Shown here: in pieces, positions 9,717-17,352 of the stretch | Position numbering within the stretch: the first letter of the stretch is position 1 | Layout of the letters: each line of letters starts with the position of its first letter | Assembly: GCA_963740765.1 (NCBI GenBank) | Contig: CAVUFN010000010.1 | Span: 434,001-498,000 of the forward strand | Source: DATLGB01 sp963740765 | GTDB lineage: Bacteria; Actinomycetota; Thermoleophilia; Solirubrobacterales; Solirubrobacteraceae | Direction: 5' to 3' | Length of the DNA stretch: 64,000 bases | The notes under the pieces: generated by a model | Told to the model about the DNA's origin: nothing | The model's database searches: none | Seen by the model: only the letters and a program-made list of their open reading frames with translations | Made by a program: the position numbers and the translations under genes

Positions 9717-10568
9717 ATGCCAGGGGCTCCGATCACGTTTGCGGGCGGGACGCTGGACCGCGCGGCCAATCGGCGCACCGACTCCGAGTGGCTCTCGGCG
9801 GCTCGCGCGGACCCGCGAGCCCGGGCGGTCGTGGCCGGGCGGCGTGGCGTCCTGTTGCAGGACGGCCGGCCGGCGTTCGTTGCGCTGAACGGGCGGGACG
9901 GGCTGCTGCTCGGTGTGGACGGCGACGACGCGCCGCTGTGGGCGGTGGAGGCCGCCGAGGGGGAGGAGCTGGCGGATCTGCGGATGGCGTCCGGCCTGCT
10001 CACGCCGCCGGACGCCGGGCTGCTCGCCTACGCGCAGTCGATGCTGCACTGGCACCGCGTGCACCGCTTCTGCGGCGTGTGCGGGGAGGCGATGGACGCG
10101 CGCGACGGGGGGTTCGCGCGCGCGTGCGTGAACGGCCACGTTGCGCACCCGCGCACGGATCCGGTCGTGATCATGCTCGTCGTGGACGGCGATCGCTGCC
10201 TGCTCGGGCGCCAGCCGTCGTGGCCGCCCGGCCGTTATTCGGCGCTCGCGGGCTTCGTGGAGCCGGGCGAGGCGCTCGAGGCGGCGGTTGCCCGCGAGGT
10301 GTTCGAGGAGGCGCAGGTCCGGGTGGGGGAGGTGCGCTACCGCGCGTCGCAGCCGTGGCCGTTTCCCGCCCAGCTGATGATCGGCTTCGAGGCCGACTAC
10401 GCGGGCGGCGAGGCGCTGGCCGACGACGCCGAGCTCGAGGAGGTCCGCTGGTTCGACCGCGCCGAGCTGGCCGAGGCCGCTCAGGCCGGCGATCACGAGT
10501 GGCTGCTGCTGCCGCCGCCGATCGCCATCGCGCGCCGGCTCGTCGAGGCGTGGTTGGAAGCGCGATGA
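9717..10568 (+). CDS. nudC: NAD(H) pyrophosphatase / RNA deNADding Nudix hydrolase
   Basis: A 283-residue Nudix enzyme of the NudC group, which cleaves NADH (and NAD caps on RNA) to nicotinamide mononucleotide and AMP. A zinc ribbon starts at CGVCG near residue 120 and continues with CVNGH; the fourth ligand is His rather than Cys. The Nudix box is GFVEPGEALEAAVAREVFEE with the following EAQV. The NudC-specific signature SQPWPFP follows it. The N-terminal third is the poorly conserved family domain. Its stop overlaps the start of the alpha/beta hydrolase gene (ATGA), so the two form an operon. Confidence 0.88.
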   Translation: MPGAPITFAGGTLDRAANRRTDSEWLSAARADPRARAVVAGRRGVLLQDGRPAFVALNGRDGLLLGVDGDDAPLWAVEAAEGEELADLRMASGLLTPPDAGLLAYAQSMLHWHRVHRFCGVCGEAMDARDGGFARACVNGHVAHPRTDPVVIMLVVDGDRCLLGRQPSWPPGRYSALAGFVEPGEALEAAVAREVFEEAQVRVGEVRYRASQPWPFPAQLMIGFEADYAGGEALADDAELEEVRWFDRAELAEAAQAGDHEWLLLPPPIAIARRLVEAWLEAR

Positions 10569-11452
10569 GCTTCGAGCTGCGGGAGACGATGCTGCACGGC
10601 CGCGCGGTCGGCTACCGGATCACCGGCTCGGGTCCGGCCGTGCTGCTGATCCACGGGATGATGAACACGTCGCGGCACTGGCGGGCGGTCGCCGAGCAGC
10701 TCGCGGCGACGCACACCGTCATCGCCCCGGACCTGATCGGCCACGGCGGTTCGGCCGGCCCGATGGGCGACTTCTCGCTCGGCGCGCACGCGGCCGGCAT
10801 CCGCGATCTGCTCGCGGGCCTGGGCATCGACCGCGCGACCGTCGTCGGCCACTCGCTCGGCGGCGGCGTCGCGATGCAGTTCTTCTACCAGTTCCCCGAG
10901 CGCGTCGAGCGCCTGGCGCTGGTCTCGAGCGGCGGGCTGGGGCGGGACGTCTCGTGGCCGCTGCGGGTGGCCGCGGCGCCGGGCGTCGAGGCGCTGCTGG
11001 GCGCCGCCGCGAGCCGTCCGGTGCTCGCCGGGCTGCGCAAGCTCGAAAGCCCCTACGCGCTCGCCGCGCACCGTGCCCTGTCGGCGCTCAACACGGCGGA
11101 GGCGCGGCGCGGCTTCCTGTGGACGCTGCGCTCGGTCATCGGCCTGCGCGGCCAGAAGGTCGCCGCCAACGACCGCCTCTACCTGCTCGACGGCTTCCCG
11201 ACGCTGATCGTGTGGGGCGGCCGCGACCACACCATCCCGATCGCCCACGGCCGCGCGGCTCAGGCAGCCGCGTCCGGCTCGCGCTTCGAGCTGCTCCCCG
11301 ACGCGCGCCACTTCCCGCACCTCGAGGACCCGTCCGGGCTCGCCGGCGCGCTGCTGCGCTTCCTCGCGGAGACCGAGCCGGCGCACCTCACGGCCGCCGA
11401 CTGGGAGCACCTCATGCGCCGCGACTCGCGGCTGCGCCCGCTGGCCGCTTAG
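10565..11452 (+). CDS. Alpha/beta hydrolase
   Basis: A 295-residue hydrolase of the epoxide-hydrolase/esterase type. Visible elements are the oxyanion region LLIHGMMN, the nucleophile elbow VVGHSLGG (Ser97), an acidic residue in VWGGRDHTIP, and the catalytic His in DARHFPHLEDP. A cap domain lies between about residues 130 and 215. The substrate cannot be told from sequence. The ATG at 10565 overlaps the stop of nudC by 4 bases, and no signal peptide is present, so it is cytoplasmic. A longer in-frame upstream extension is only the shadow of nudC. Confidence 0.85.
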   Translation: MSFELRETMLHGRAVGYRITGSGPAVLLIHGMMNTSRHWRAVAEQLAATHTVIAPDLIGHGGSAGPMGDFSLGAHAAGIRDLLAGLGIDRATVVGHSLGGGVAMQFFYQFPERVERLALVSSGGLGRDVSWPLRVAAAPGVEALLGAAASRPVLAGLRKLESPYALAAHRALSALNTAEARRGFLWTLRSVIGLRGQKVAANDRLYLLDGFPTLIVWGGRDHTIPIAHGRAAQAAASGSRFELLPDARHFPHLEDPSGLAGALLRFLAETEPAHLTAADWEHLMRRDSRLRPLAA

Positions 11453-11718
11453 CGCCGCAGCTCGCCGCGCCCGCCGCCGATGGCGCTCTTCTCCGCGACG
11501 GAGAGGACGACGACCGAGGCGACGACGGCGCAGACCGCGCCGATGACGTTGAGCTCCATGATGTCGCCGGATCCGATCAGGTTGGCGATCGTCCCGCCGA
11601 TGATGGAGCCGACGACGCCGAGGACGAGCGTCCACAGCAGCCCGATCTTCTGCTTCCCGGGAAGAAGGGCCCGCGCGATGAGGCCGACGATGAAGCCGAA
11701 GATGATGAAGCCGATCAT
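11449..11718 (-). CDS. GlsB/YeaQ/YmgE family membrane protein
   Basis: A small 89-residue membrane protein with three hydrophobic segments and the family pattern: FGFIVGLIARALLPG at the start, LGVVGSIIGGTIANLIG in the middle and NVIGAVCAVVASVVVL near the end. Members were once called transglycosylase-associated proteins and are often stress-induced, but no enzyme activity is established. It is convergent with the alpha/beta hydrolase gene; the two stop codons overlap. Confidence 0.85.
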   Translation of the reverse strand: MIGFIIFGFIVGLIARALLPGKQKIGLLWTLVLGVVGSIIGGTIANLIGSGDIMELNVIGAVCAVVASVVVLSVAEKSAIGGGRGELRR

Positions 11719-11724
11719 GCAGGG

Positions 11725-11730
11725 TCTCTA
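11725..11730 (-). promoter_or_regulatory. Weak -10-like hexamer for the GlsB gene
   Basis: On the minus strand TAGAGA ends 6 bases before the ATG at 11718. The same variant hexamer precedes the RDD gene. Confidence 0.25.
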
Positions 11731-11741
11731 CCCGTTCGGGG

Positions 11742-11912
11742 CGCTGGGTAGTGCGGCCGCCCGTCGTCCTCATCCACGGCGACCCCGCCGAGATCTGGCG
11801 CCCGTGGGTCTCCGGCCCGCTCACGAACGGGACGATCGACTCGGGCCACCACCAGGCCGAGGAGGCGCCGGCCGAGCTGGCCGCCGCGCTCCTCGGGTTT
11901 TTGGGTCCCTAG
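11742..11912 (+). pseudogene. C-terminal remnant of a haloacetate-dehalogenase-like alpha/beta hydrolase
   Basis: The frame that ends at the TAG at 11910-11912 reads RPPVVLIHGDPAEIWRPWVS, then GPLTNGTIDSGHHQAEEAPA and ELAAALLGFLGP. The W..W.....G..IDSGHH.AEEAP pattern with a final LL.FL is the last 50 residues of fluoroacetate/haloacetate dehalogenases, including the catalytic histidine. Everything upstream (nucleophile Asp, cap) is missing, and the frame runs back into the divergent GlsB gene. A GTG at 11751 could start a 53-residue product, but a decayed gene is more likely. Confidence 0.55.
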
Positions 11913-12397
11913 GCGCCGCAGACGGGCCAGGGCGAGTTGCCGGCCTGCGCCATGAGGGCGGCGGCGCGGCGGTCCTGCTCGGCCTCCGGGGCGGCGGCGG
12001 GGTCACCCGTGCCGCCGACGGACTGCCAGGTCTGCAGGTCGAACTGGTACTTGCCGTGGTAGGTGCCTGAGGCGTCGACCGCGGTCGGGTCGCCGCCGGA
12101 CTCGCAGGCCGCGATGGCCTCGAGCGCGGGTGACGCGACGGAGCCGCCGCCGGCCGGCGCGGCGACGGTGCGGCGCAGGACCTTGAGACTTCGGCGCAGC
12201 TCCTCAGCACGGGCGGGTCGATTGGCACCGGGCCGCTCGATCCCCAGCTTGAGGATGTTGCGCCCAGGCGAATGGGCCTTCTCGTAGGCGGCCTGGTAGG
12301 CCTTCTCCAGCTTGGGGCTGGGCACCGCAGCGTGGGCGGCGGTGGCGGGCGCGAGCGCGGTGAGGGCGGTCGCGGCAACGACGTGATGGCGTCGCAT
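11909..12397 (-). CDS. Secreted Rpf-like transglycosylase
   Basis: A 162-residue exported protein. Residues 1-24 form a signal peptide (MRRHHVVAATALTALAPATA, AxA site after AHA). The C-terminal part, about residues 90-162, is a resuscitation-promoting-factor/transglycosylase domain with catalytic Glu99 in AIAACESGGDP, then GTYHGKYQFDLQTWQSVGG and a final GNSPWPVCG. Such enzymes cleave peptidoglycan glycan chains and help regrowth from dormancy. The ATG at 12397 is chosen over GTG 12403 because AAAGGAG lies 5 bases before it. A perfect LexA box overlaps its promoter, so it is probably part of the SOS response. Confidence 0.85.
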   Translation of the reverse strand: MRRHHVVAATALTALAPATAAHAAVPSPKLEKAYQAAYEKAHSPGRNILKLGIERPGANRPARAEELRRSLKVLRRTVAAPAGGGSVASPALEAIAACESGGDPTAVDASGTYHGKYQFDLQTWQSVGGTGDPAAAPEAEQDRRAAALMAQAGNSPWPVCGA

Positions 12398-12426
12398 ATC
12401 CACTCCTTTCGGGATTGGACGTCGCC

Positions 12427-12432
12427 ACGGTA
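12427..12432 (-). promoter_or_regulatory. Candidate -10 hexamer of the Rpf-like gene
   Basis: On the minus strand TACCGT lies 29 bases before the ATG at 12397. Unlike most genes here, this one would have a leader with a good ribosome binding site (AAAGGAG). The LexA box begins 7 bases further upstream. Confidence 0.45.
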
Positions 12433-12439
12433 GGCGGCA

Positions 12440-12453
12440 CGAACAGATGTTCG
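12440..12453. promoter_or_regulatory. LexA (SOS) box
   Basis: CGAACAGATGTTCG matches the Gram-positive/actinobacterial LexA consensus CGAAC-RNRY-GTTYG at every position. It sits in a longer perfect inverted repeat, CACGAACA-GA-TGTTCGTG, at 12438-12455. It covers the spacer and -35 area of the Rpf-like gene promoter, where a bound repressor would block transcription. Confidence 0.75.
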
Positions 12454-12517
12454 TGTGACTCAGGTCACGGTTGCAGGCGCTGTTGCAACGGCCACCGCGA
12501 GCGCCCTGCGCGCAGGC

Positions 12518-13333
12518 TCAGCTGATGGTGCCCGACACGTGCGGCTTGCCCGAGCGCGCGTCGTGGACGGCGAACTCGCGGCCCTCGCCCTTGGCCGACG
12601 AGGTGAAGGCCGCCCTGGCGGGCAGGAGCATCGGCAGCTTGAAGCGCACGTCGACCGTGTAGGCGGCGGGTAGGTGGCCCTCCAGCGCGGCGAGGCAGCG
12701 CGCCTTGACCCACATGCCGTGGGCGATGGGGCGCGGGAAGCCGAACAGGCGCGCGGTCAGCGGGTGCAGGTGGATCGGGTTGGAGTCACCCGATACGCCG
12801 GCGTACCGGCGGCCCTGGTCGCCCGGCACGGACCAGACCGCACTCGGCTCGGGCGGTGCGGAGCGCTTCGCCTGTCGTGTGCCGGAACCCGACCCCCCGT
12901 TGGATTCGCGGTGCAGGTAGGTCGAGCGCGAGCGCCAGACGGGCTCGCCGGCGACGTCGGCCGAAGCGAGGACGTCGAACTGCCGGCCGCTCTTGTGGTC
13001 GCGCAGGTCGGCCGTGCGTACCCGCACCTCGAGCGGCTCGTCGGCGCGGATCGGCCGCTGTTGCGTGATCTCGTTCTCGACGTGGACGAGCCCGATGACC
13101 CCGAACGGGAACGACAAGCGCGTCATCAGGTCCATCGACAGCGGGAAGGCGAGCATGTGCGGGTAGGTCGCCGGCAGGACATCGGAGGTCCGGAAGCCGC
13201 ACACGCGCTGGTAGTCGGCCAGCCGCGACCGGTCGACCGTGAACTCGCGAACCAGCTCGTCGTCGGGCAGCGAGTCGCCGCCGCCCACGAACGGGACGAG
13301 CTTCGCCGCCGCCTTGGCGTAGGACCCGATCAT
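12518..13333 (-). CDS. htdX: MaoC-like (R)-specific 3-hydroxyacyl dehydratase
   Basis: A 271-residue double-hotdog dehydratase of the HtdX type, which interconverts (R)-3-hydroxyacyl and trans-2-enoyl thioesters. The second hotdog carries the hydratase-2 motif SGDSNPIHLHPLTARLFGF followed by PIAHGMW, with the catalytic Asp and His. A charged, flexible insert (NGGSGSGTRQAKRSAPPE) links the two halves. The ATG at 13333 overlaps the stop of the upstream reductase (ATGA). The gene pair and the divergent thiolase have the same order as htdX-fabG4/fadA2 in mycobacteria, which is the basis for the symbol. Confidence 0.82.
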   Translation of the reverse strand: MIGSYAKAAAKLVPFVGGGDSLPDDELVREFTVDRSRLADYQRVCGFRTSDVLPATYPHMLAFPLSMDLMTRLSFPFGVIGLVHVENEITQQRPIRADEPLEVRVRTADLRDHKSGRQFDVLASADVAGEPVWRSRSTYLHRESNGGSGSGTRQAKRSAPPEPSAVWSVPGDQGRRYAGVSGDSNPIHLHPLTARLFGFPRPIAHGMWVKARCLAALEGHLPAAYTVDVRFKLPMLLPARAAFTSSAKGEGREFAVHDARSGKPHVSGTIS

Positions 13334-14676
13334 GCGCCGAGCAGGCTCTGGCCGCAGACGCGGACCACGTTGCCGTTGACGCCACCGGAGCCGGGGGAGG
13401 CCAGCCACGCCACCGTCTCCGCCACGTCGACGGGCAGGCCGCCCTGCGACAGCGAATTGAGGCGCCGGCCGACCTCACGGGTGGCGAACGGCATCGCGGC
13501 GGTCATCTGCGTCTCGATGAACCCGGGGGCGACGGCGTTGACGGTCAGGTCCTTCTCGGCCATCTCGGGGGCGTAGGCGGCGACGAAGCCGATCACGCCC
13601 GCCTTGGACGTCGAGTAGTTGGTCTGCCCGCGCTGGCCGGCGATGCCCGAGATCGAGGACACGCCGACGACCCGCCCGCCGGGGCGCAGGGCGCCGGCAT
13701 CGAGCAGCGCGTCCGTCAGCCGCTCGGGCGCGGTCAGGTTGACCGCCATCAGCCCGTCCCACTGCTCGTCGGACATGCGGCCCAGCGTCTTGTCGCGGGT
13801 GATGCCGGCGTTGTGGACGATGACGTCGCAGCCGCCGTCGTGGCGGTCCCTGAGGTACTCGACGAGCCGCTCGGGCGCGTCGGCGGCGGTGATGTCGAGC
13901 TGCAAGGCGCTGCCGCCGATGCGGTTGGCGACCTTCGTCAGCGCCTCGCCGGCGGCGGGGATGTCCAGGCAGATGACGTGGGCGCCGTCGCGGGCCAGGG
14001 TCTCCGCGATCGACTCGCCGATGCCGCGCGAGGCGCCCGTGACGACCGCGACGCGCCCGGCCAGCGGGAACTCCCAGTCGTCGGGATCCGTCGAGGTCCC
14101 GGCGCCGATGCGGATGACCTGGGCGTCGACGTAGGCGGACTTGGCGGAGGCGACGAAGCGCAGCGTGGCGGCGAGGTTGGCCTCGGCGCCCGGCGCGACG
14201 TAGACCAGCTGCGCGGTGGCGCCGCCGCGGACCTCCTTGGCGACCGCGCGCGTGAAGCCCTCCAGCGCGCGCTGGGCGATCGCCGCCGGCCGCGACGCAG
14301 CCAGCTCGGGTGGCGTACCGAGGACGATGACCCGTCCGGACGGCGCGACGCGCCGGATCGCGTCGTGGAAGAACGCGTAGAGGAGGTGGAGGTCGGTGGA
14401 CGAGCCGATGCCCGACGCGTCGTAGACGACCGCGCCGAACCGGGCCTCCGCGTCGGAGCCGACGGTCTTGACGACCTTGACCTTGGCCTTCTTGAGCACA
14501 TCGGTGGCGACCTTGGCCAGCGCGCCGCCGGGAGCCCCGTTGACCAGCGCGGCGCCCTCGACCAGCGGCTGCCCGGCCTCGTAGCGCCGCAGCTCCTCCG
14601 GCTTGGGGAGCCCGAGCTGCCCTGCGATCAGGCGCCCGGGGGGAGAGTCGACGAACTGCTGGTATCGGTCGGCCAT
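13330..14676 (-). CDS. fabG4: High-molecular-weight 3-oxoacyl-ACP/CoA reductase (FabG4 type)
   Basis: A 448-residue reductase of the two-domain FabG type. Residues about 1-195 form a flavodoxin-like domain without a cofactor loop; the C-terminal SDR domain has VTGASRGIGESIAETLA, HNAGITRDKTLGRM, the catalytic Ser in SSISGIAGQ and YSTSK. It would reduce 3-oxoacyl thioesters to (R)-3-hydroxyacyl thioesters, the substrate of the dehydratase encoded next. ATG 14676 is chosen over GTG 14688: the GTG lies inside the minus-strand -10 hexamer TAGTGT, and from the ATG the N-terminus (MADRYQQFVDSPPG) lines up with FabG4 proteins. Confidence 0.87.
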   Translation of the reverse strand: MADRYQQFVDSPPGRLIAGQLGLPKPEELRRYEAGQPLVEGAALVNGAPGGALAKVATDVLKKAKVKVVKTVGSDAEARFGAVVYDASGIGSSTDLHLLYAFFHDAIRRVAPSGRVIVLGTPPELAASRPAAIAQRALEGFTRAVAKEVRGGATAQLVYVAPGAEANLAATLRFVASAKSAYVDAQVIRIGAGTSTDPDDWEFPLAGRVAVVTGASRGIGESIAETLARDGAHVICLDIPAAGEALTKVANRIGGSALQLDITAADAPERLVEYLRDRHDGGCDVIVHNAGITRDKTLGRMSDEQWDGLMAVNLTAPERLTDALLDAGALRPGGRVVGVSSISGIAGQRGQTNYSTSKAGVIGFVAAYAPEMAEKDLTVNAVAPGFIETQMTAAMPFATREVGRRLNSLSQGGLPVDVAETVAWLASPGSGGVNGNVVRVCGQSLLGA

Positions 14677-14677
14677 A

Positions 14678-14701
14678 GTGGGAGACACTACCGTTTCTCA
14701 C
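14678..14701. promoter_or_regulatory. Imperfect dyad filling the fabG4/fadA2 intergenic gap
   Basis: GTGGGAGAC (14678-14686) and GTTTCTCAC (14693-14701) form an inverted repeat with 7 of 9 positions matching and a 6-base centre. It takes up nearly all of the 26 bases between the two start codons and would cover both transcription starts. It looks like an operator, for example for a TetR-type lipid regulator, but the protein is unknown. Confidence 0.45.
14685..14694. promoter_or_regulatory. Overlapping divergent -10 elements (fabG4 / fadA2)
   Basis: Plus strand TACCGT at 14689-14694 is 8 bases before ATG 14703. Minus strand TAGTGT at 14690-14685 is 8 bases before ATG 14676. They share the TA at 14689-14690, so RNA polymerase can hardly use both at once. 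Confidence 0.6.
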
Positions 14702-14702
14702 C

Positions 14703-15980
14703 ATGCCCGAAGCCCAGCGCGCCGCGATCCTCGGCGGCAACCGCATTCCCTTCGCCCGGTCCAACGGCCCCTACAGCGAGGCGTCCAACCAGGACATGCT
14801 CACGGCCGCGATCGACGGGCTCGTGGCCCGCTACGGGCTCCAGGGCAAGCGCATGGGCGAGGTCGTCGCCGGGGCCGTCCTCAAGCACTCGCGCGACTTC
14901 AACCTCACGCGCGAGTCCGTGCTCGGCTCCGCGCTCGACCATGCGTCTCCGGCCCACGACGTCCAGCAGGCGTGCGACACCGGCATCCAGGCCGCGCTGT
15001 CCGTCGCCAACAAGATCAAGCTGGGGGAGATCGAGGTCGGCATCGCCGGTGGCGTCGACACCACCTCCGACGCGCCGATCGAGGTCAACGACGACCTCCG
15101 CCGGATCCTGCTCGAGGTCAACCGGACCAAGTCGGCCGCCGGTCGCGTGAAGCTGCTGGGCTCGCTGCGCCCGGGCCAGATCGTCCCGACCATCCCGCGC
15201 AACGCCGAGCCGCGCACCGGCCTGTCGATGGGCGAGCACCAGGCGCTGACGACCAAGCACTGGGACGTCAGCCGCGAGGATCAGGACGAGCTGGCCGCGC
15301 GCTCGCACCAGCACCTCGCCGCGGCGTACGACCGCGGCTTCTTCGACGACCTGATGACGCCGTTCCTGGGCGTCACCAAGGACCAGAACCTGCGCCCGGA
15401 CTCGAGCGTGGAGAAGCTGGCCAAGCTCAACCCCGTCTTCGGCGACCGCGAGCACGGCACCATGACCGCCGGCAACTCGACCCCGTTGACCGACGGCGCC
15501 GCCGTCGTCCTGCTCGGCTCGGAGGCCTGGGCCGAGGCCCACGACGTCCCCGTGCTCGCGTACCTCACGCACGCCGAGACCGCTGCCGTCGACTACGTGC
15601 ACGGCGACGAGGGCCTGCTGATGGCGCCCGCCTACGCCGTCCCGCGGATGCTCGAGCGCGCCGGCCTCACCCTGCAGGACTTCGACCTCTACGAGATCCA
15701 CGAGGCGTTCGCGGCCCAGGTCCTGACCACACTGGCCGCGTGGGAGAGCCCCGAGTTCTGCCGCGATCGCCTCGGTCTCGACAGCACGCTCGGAAAGATC
15801 GACCGCTCCAAGCTCAACGTCAACGGCTCCTCGCTGGCGGCGGGCCACCCGTTCGCCGCCACGGGCGGGCGGATCCTGGCGACCACCGCGAAGGAGCTCG
15901 CCGAGCGCGGCGGCGGCAAGGCGCTCGTCTCCATCTGCGCCGCCGGCGGCCAGGGCGTCGTCGCGGTCGTCGAGCGGTAG
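14703..15980 (+). CDS. fadA2: Acetyl-CoA acetyltransferase (thiolase)
   Basis: A 425-residue thiolase. The acyl-accepting Cys91 is in VQQACDTGIQAAL, His382 is in AAGHPFAATGGR and the second catalytic Cys412 is in SICAAGGQG. The NVNGSSLAAGHP block is typical of the family. It carries out the thiolytic cleavage or Claisen condensation of 3-oxoacyl-CoA. Being divergent from fabG4-htdX, it fits a reductase-dehydratase-thiolase set for modifying or degrading acyl-CoA. The ATG at 14703 follows a TACCGT hexamer by 8 bases. Confidence 0.9.
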   Translation: MPEAQRAAILGGNRIPFARSNGPYSEASNQDMLTAAIDGLVARYGLQGKRMGEVVAGAVLKHSRDFNLTRESVLGSALDHASPAHDVQQACDTGIQAALSVANKIKLGEIEVGIAGGVDTTSDAPIEVNDDLRRILLEVNRTKSAAGRVKLLGSLRPGQIVPTIPRNAEPRTGLSMGEHQALTTKHWDVSREDQDELAARSHQHLAAAYDRGFFDDLMTPFLGVTKDQNLRPDSSVEKLAKLNPVFGDREHGTMTAGNSTPLTDGAAVVLLGSEAWAEAHDVPVLAYLTHAETAAVDYVHGDEGLLMAPAYAVPRMLERAGLTLQDFDLYEIHEAFAAQVLTTLAAWESPEFCRDRLGLDSTLGKIDRSKLNVNGSSLAAGHPFAATGGRILATTAKELAERGGGKALVSICAAGGQGVVAVVER

Positions 15981-15983
15981 CGT
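15978..15983 (+). promoter_or_regulatory. Candidate -10 hexamer using the fadA2 stop codon
   Basis: TAGCGT starts with the TAG stop of fadA2 and lies 8 bases before the GTG at 15992. Confidence 0.45.
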
Positions 15984-15991
15984 CGGGCTCC

Positions 15992-16726
15992 GTGCGTCGC
16001 GCGCTGGTCGAGAGCCTCCCGTACCGGCGGCTGCGCGACGCGCTGCTCGGCGCCCACGGCACCAACATGTGGATGGCGCGCGAGGACCTCGCGCGCCGGT
16101 GGGTGCGCGGGGACGGCATCGAGATCGGGCCGCTGGGCCGTCCGCTCGCCTTGCCCTCGCGCGCGCGAGTTCGCTACGTCGACCGCGCCGACCGGGCGAC
16201 GCTGCTGCGCGAGGAGATCGTCCCGGACCCGTCGGCGATGCCGGCGATCGACGTCGTCGCGGACGCCCAGAACCTCGCCGGGTTCGCCGACGCGAGCCTG
16301 GACTTCCTGATCGCCGCCCACGTCCTCGAGCACCTGCAGGACCCCGTCGGCGCGCTCGAGCGCTTCGCCGCCGTGCTGCGCCCCGGCGGGATCGCACTGA
16401 TCACGCTGCCCGACGCGCGCTTCTCCTTCGACGCCCCGCGCGAGCGCACGACCATCGAGCACGTGCTGCGCGACCACGGGGAGGGGCCGCAGGTCTCGCG
16501 CGCGCACCACTACGAGGAATGGGCGACGGTGATCGAGGGCCGGGAGGGGGACGACGTCGCCGCGCGCGTGGCCGAGTACGCGTCAACGGACGCCCATCAT
16601 CACTTCCACGTGTGGGAACTGGCAGACTTCCTCGCGCTCATGTACGCCCTTCCCATCCCGTTCGAGCTCGTCGAGGCCCGTGCCTGCGGCGAGGAATTCA
16701 GCGTCGTCCTGCGGAGGACGGCATGA
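15992..16726 (+). CDS. Class I SAM-dependent methyltransferase
   Basis: A 244-residue protein with a Rossmann methyltransferase core. GIEIGPLGRPLALP takes the place of the usual glycine-rich SAM loop, NLAGFADASLDFLIAAHVLEHL is motif II/III and VLRPGGIALITLPD is motif IV. A C-terminal segment with HHHFHVWELADFLALM follows. Proteins of this kind are common next to glycosyltransferases and polysaccharide genes, and the acceptor is unknown. The GTG at 15992 is preceded by a TAGCGT hexamer. It overlaps the next gene by 4 bases (ATGA). Confidence 0.75.
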   Translation: MRRALVESLPYRRLRDALLGAHGTNMWMAREDLARRWVRGDGIEIGPLGRPLALPSRARVRYVDRADRATLLREEIVPDPSAMPAIDVVADAQNLAGFADASLDFLIAAHVLEHLQDPVGALERFAAVLRPGGIALITLPDARFSFDAPRERTTIEHVLRDHGEGPQVSRAHHYEEWATVIEGREGDDVAARVAEYASTDAHHHFHVWELADFLALMYALPIPFELVEARACGEEFSVVLRRTA

Positions 16727-17352
16727 GACGCCTGGTGCTCGCCGGCGCGGCGGGGCTCTCCCTCGCCGCGGCCGCCCACGCCGACGCCCGCGTCTTCACC
16801 ATCGGCTCCAACCTCAAGGCGGACGCCAACCGCAAGGAATCGGCGCCGGTCGACTCGGTCTACTGGGCGACGAAGGCGTCGCGGCGCGTGCGTTCCCCGC
16901 GCAAGGGCCGGGTCGTGGGCATGAGGCTCAAGGGCCGCATCAACCCGACCGGCGCCAACCCGCCCAACGTCGCCATGCACCTGCAGACGCTGCGCCCGGC
17001 GGGCGGCGGCAAGGTCCGGGTGATCGCCACCACCGGGAACCTCGGGCTCCCGTTCGGCGGCGACCGCAACCACATCTGGTCCTACGACAGCAACGACATC
17101 ATCAACCTGTGCGTCAAGAAGGGCGACTACGTCGGTCTGAGCACGTCGGGCGGCTACGGCCCCGACGGCTATCCGGACGGCGCCGAGTTCGCGGTCTTCG
17201 GGACGCGCGGAGGCTCGTCCTACAAGGGGTTCACCGGTGCCGGGCAGAACCTGAACGGATCCGTGGCGAAGGGCCGCACGCGCCGCGGCAAGGAGCTGTT
17301 GATGCAGGTCAAGATCGCCACCGGCAAAGCCGCGGGCGTCTGCCGGCTCTGA
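16723..17352 (+). CDS. Secreted protein, paralogue 1 of a four-gene tandem family
   Basis: A 209-residue exported protein of unknown function. After a signal peptide (MRRLVLAGAAGLSLAAAAHA, then DA) it begins RVFTIGSNLKADANR. It shares with its three downstream neighbours: an N-terminal TIGS(N/D)L, a VxNLKGR/MRLKGRI block, a LQTLRP/MVLRP strand, a cysteine in LCVKKGDY, the (L/F)(S/T)TSGG turn and a C-terminal RGKELLMQVKIATG...CRL. The two conserved cysteines probably form a disulphide. It is the shortest member and lacks the basic C-terminal domain. GGAGGA precedes the ATG, and the gene overlaps the methyltransferase gene. Confidence 0.7.
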   Translation: MRRLVLAGAAGLSLAAAAHADARVFTIGSNLKADANRKESAPVDSVYWATKASRRVRSPRKGRVVGMRLKGRINPTGANPPNVAMHLQTLRPAGGGKVRVIATTGNLGLPFGGDRNHIWSYDSNDIINLCVKKGDYVGLSTSGGYGPDGYPDGAEFAVFGTRGGSSYKGFTGAGQNLNGSVAKGRTRRGKELLMQVKIATGKAAGVCRL

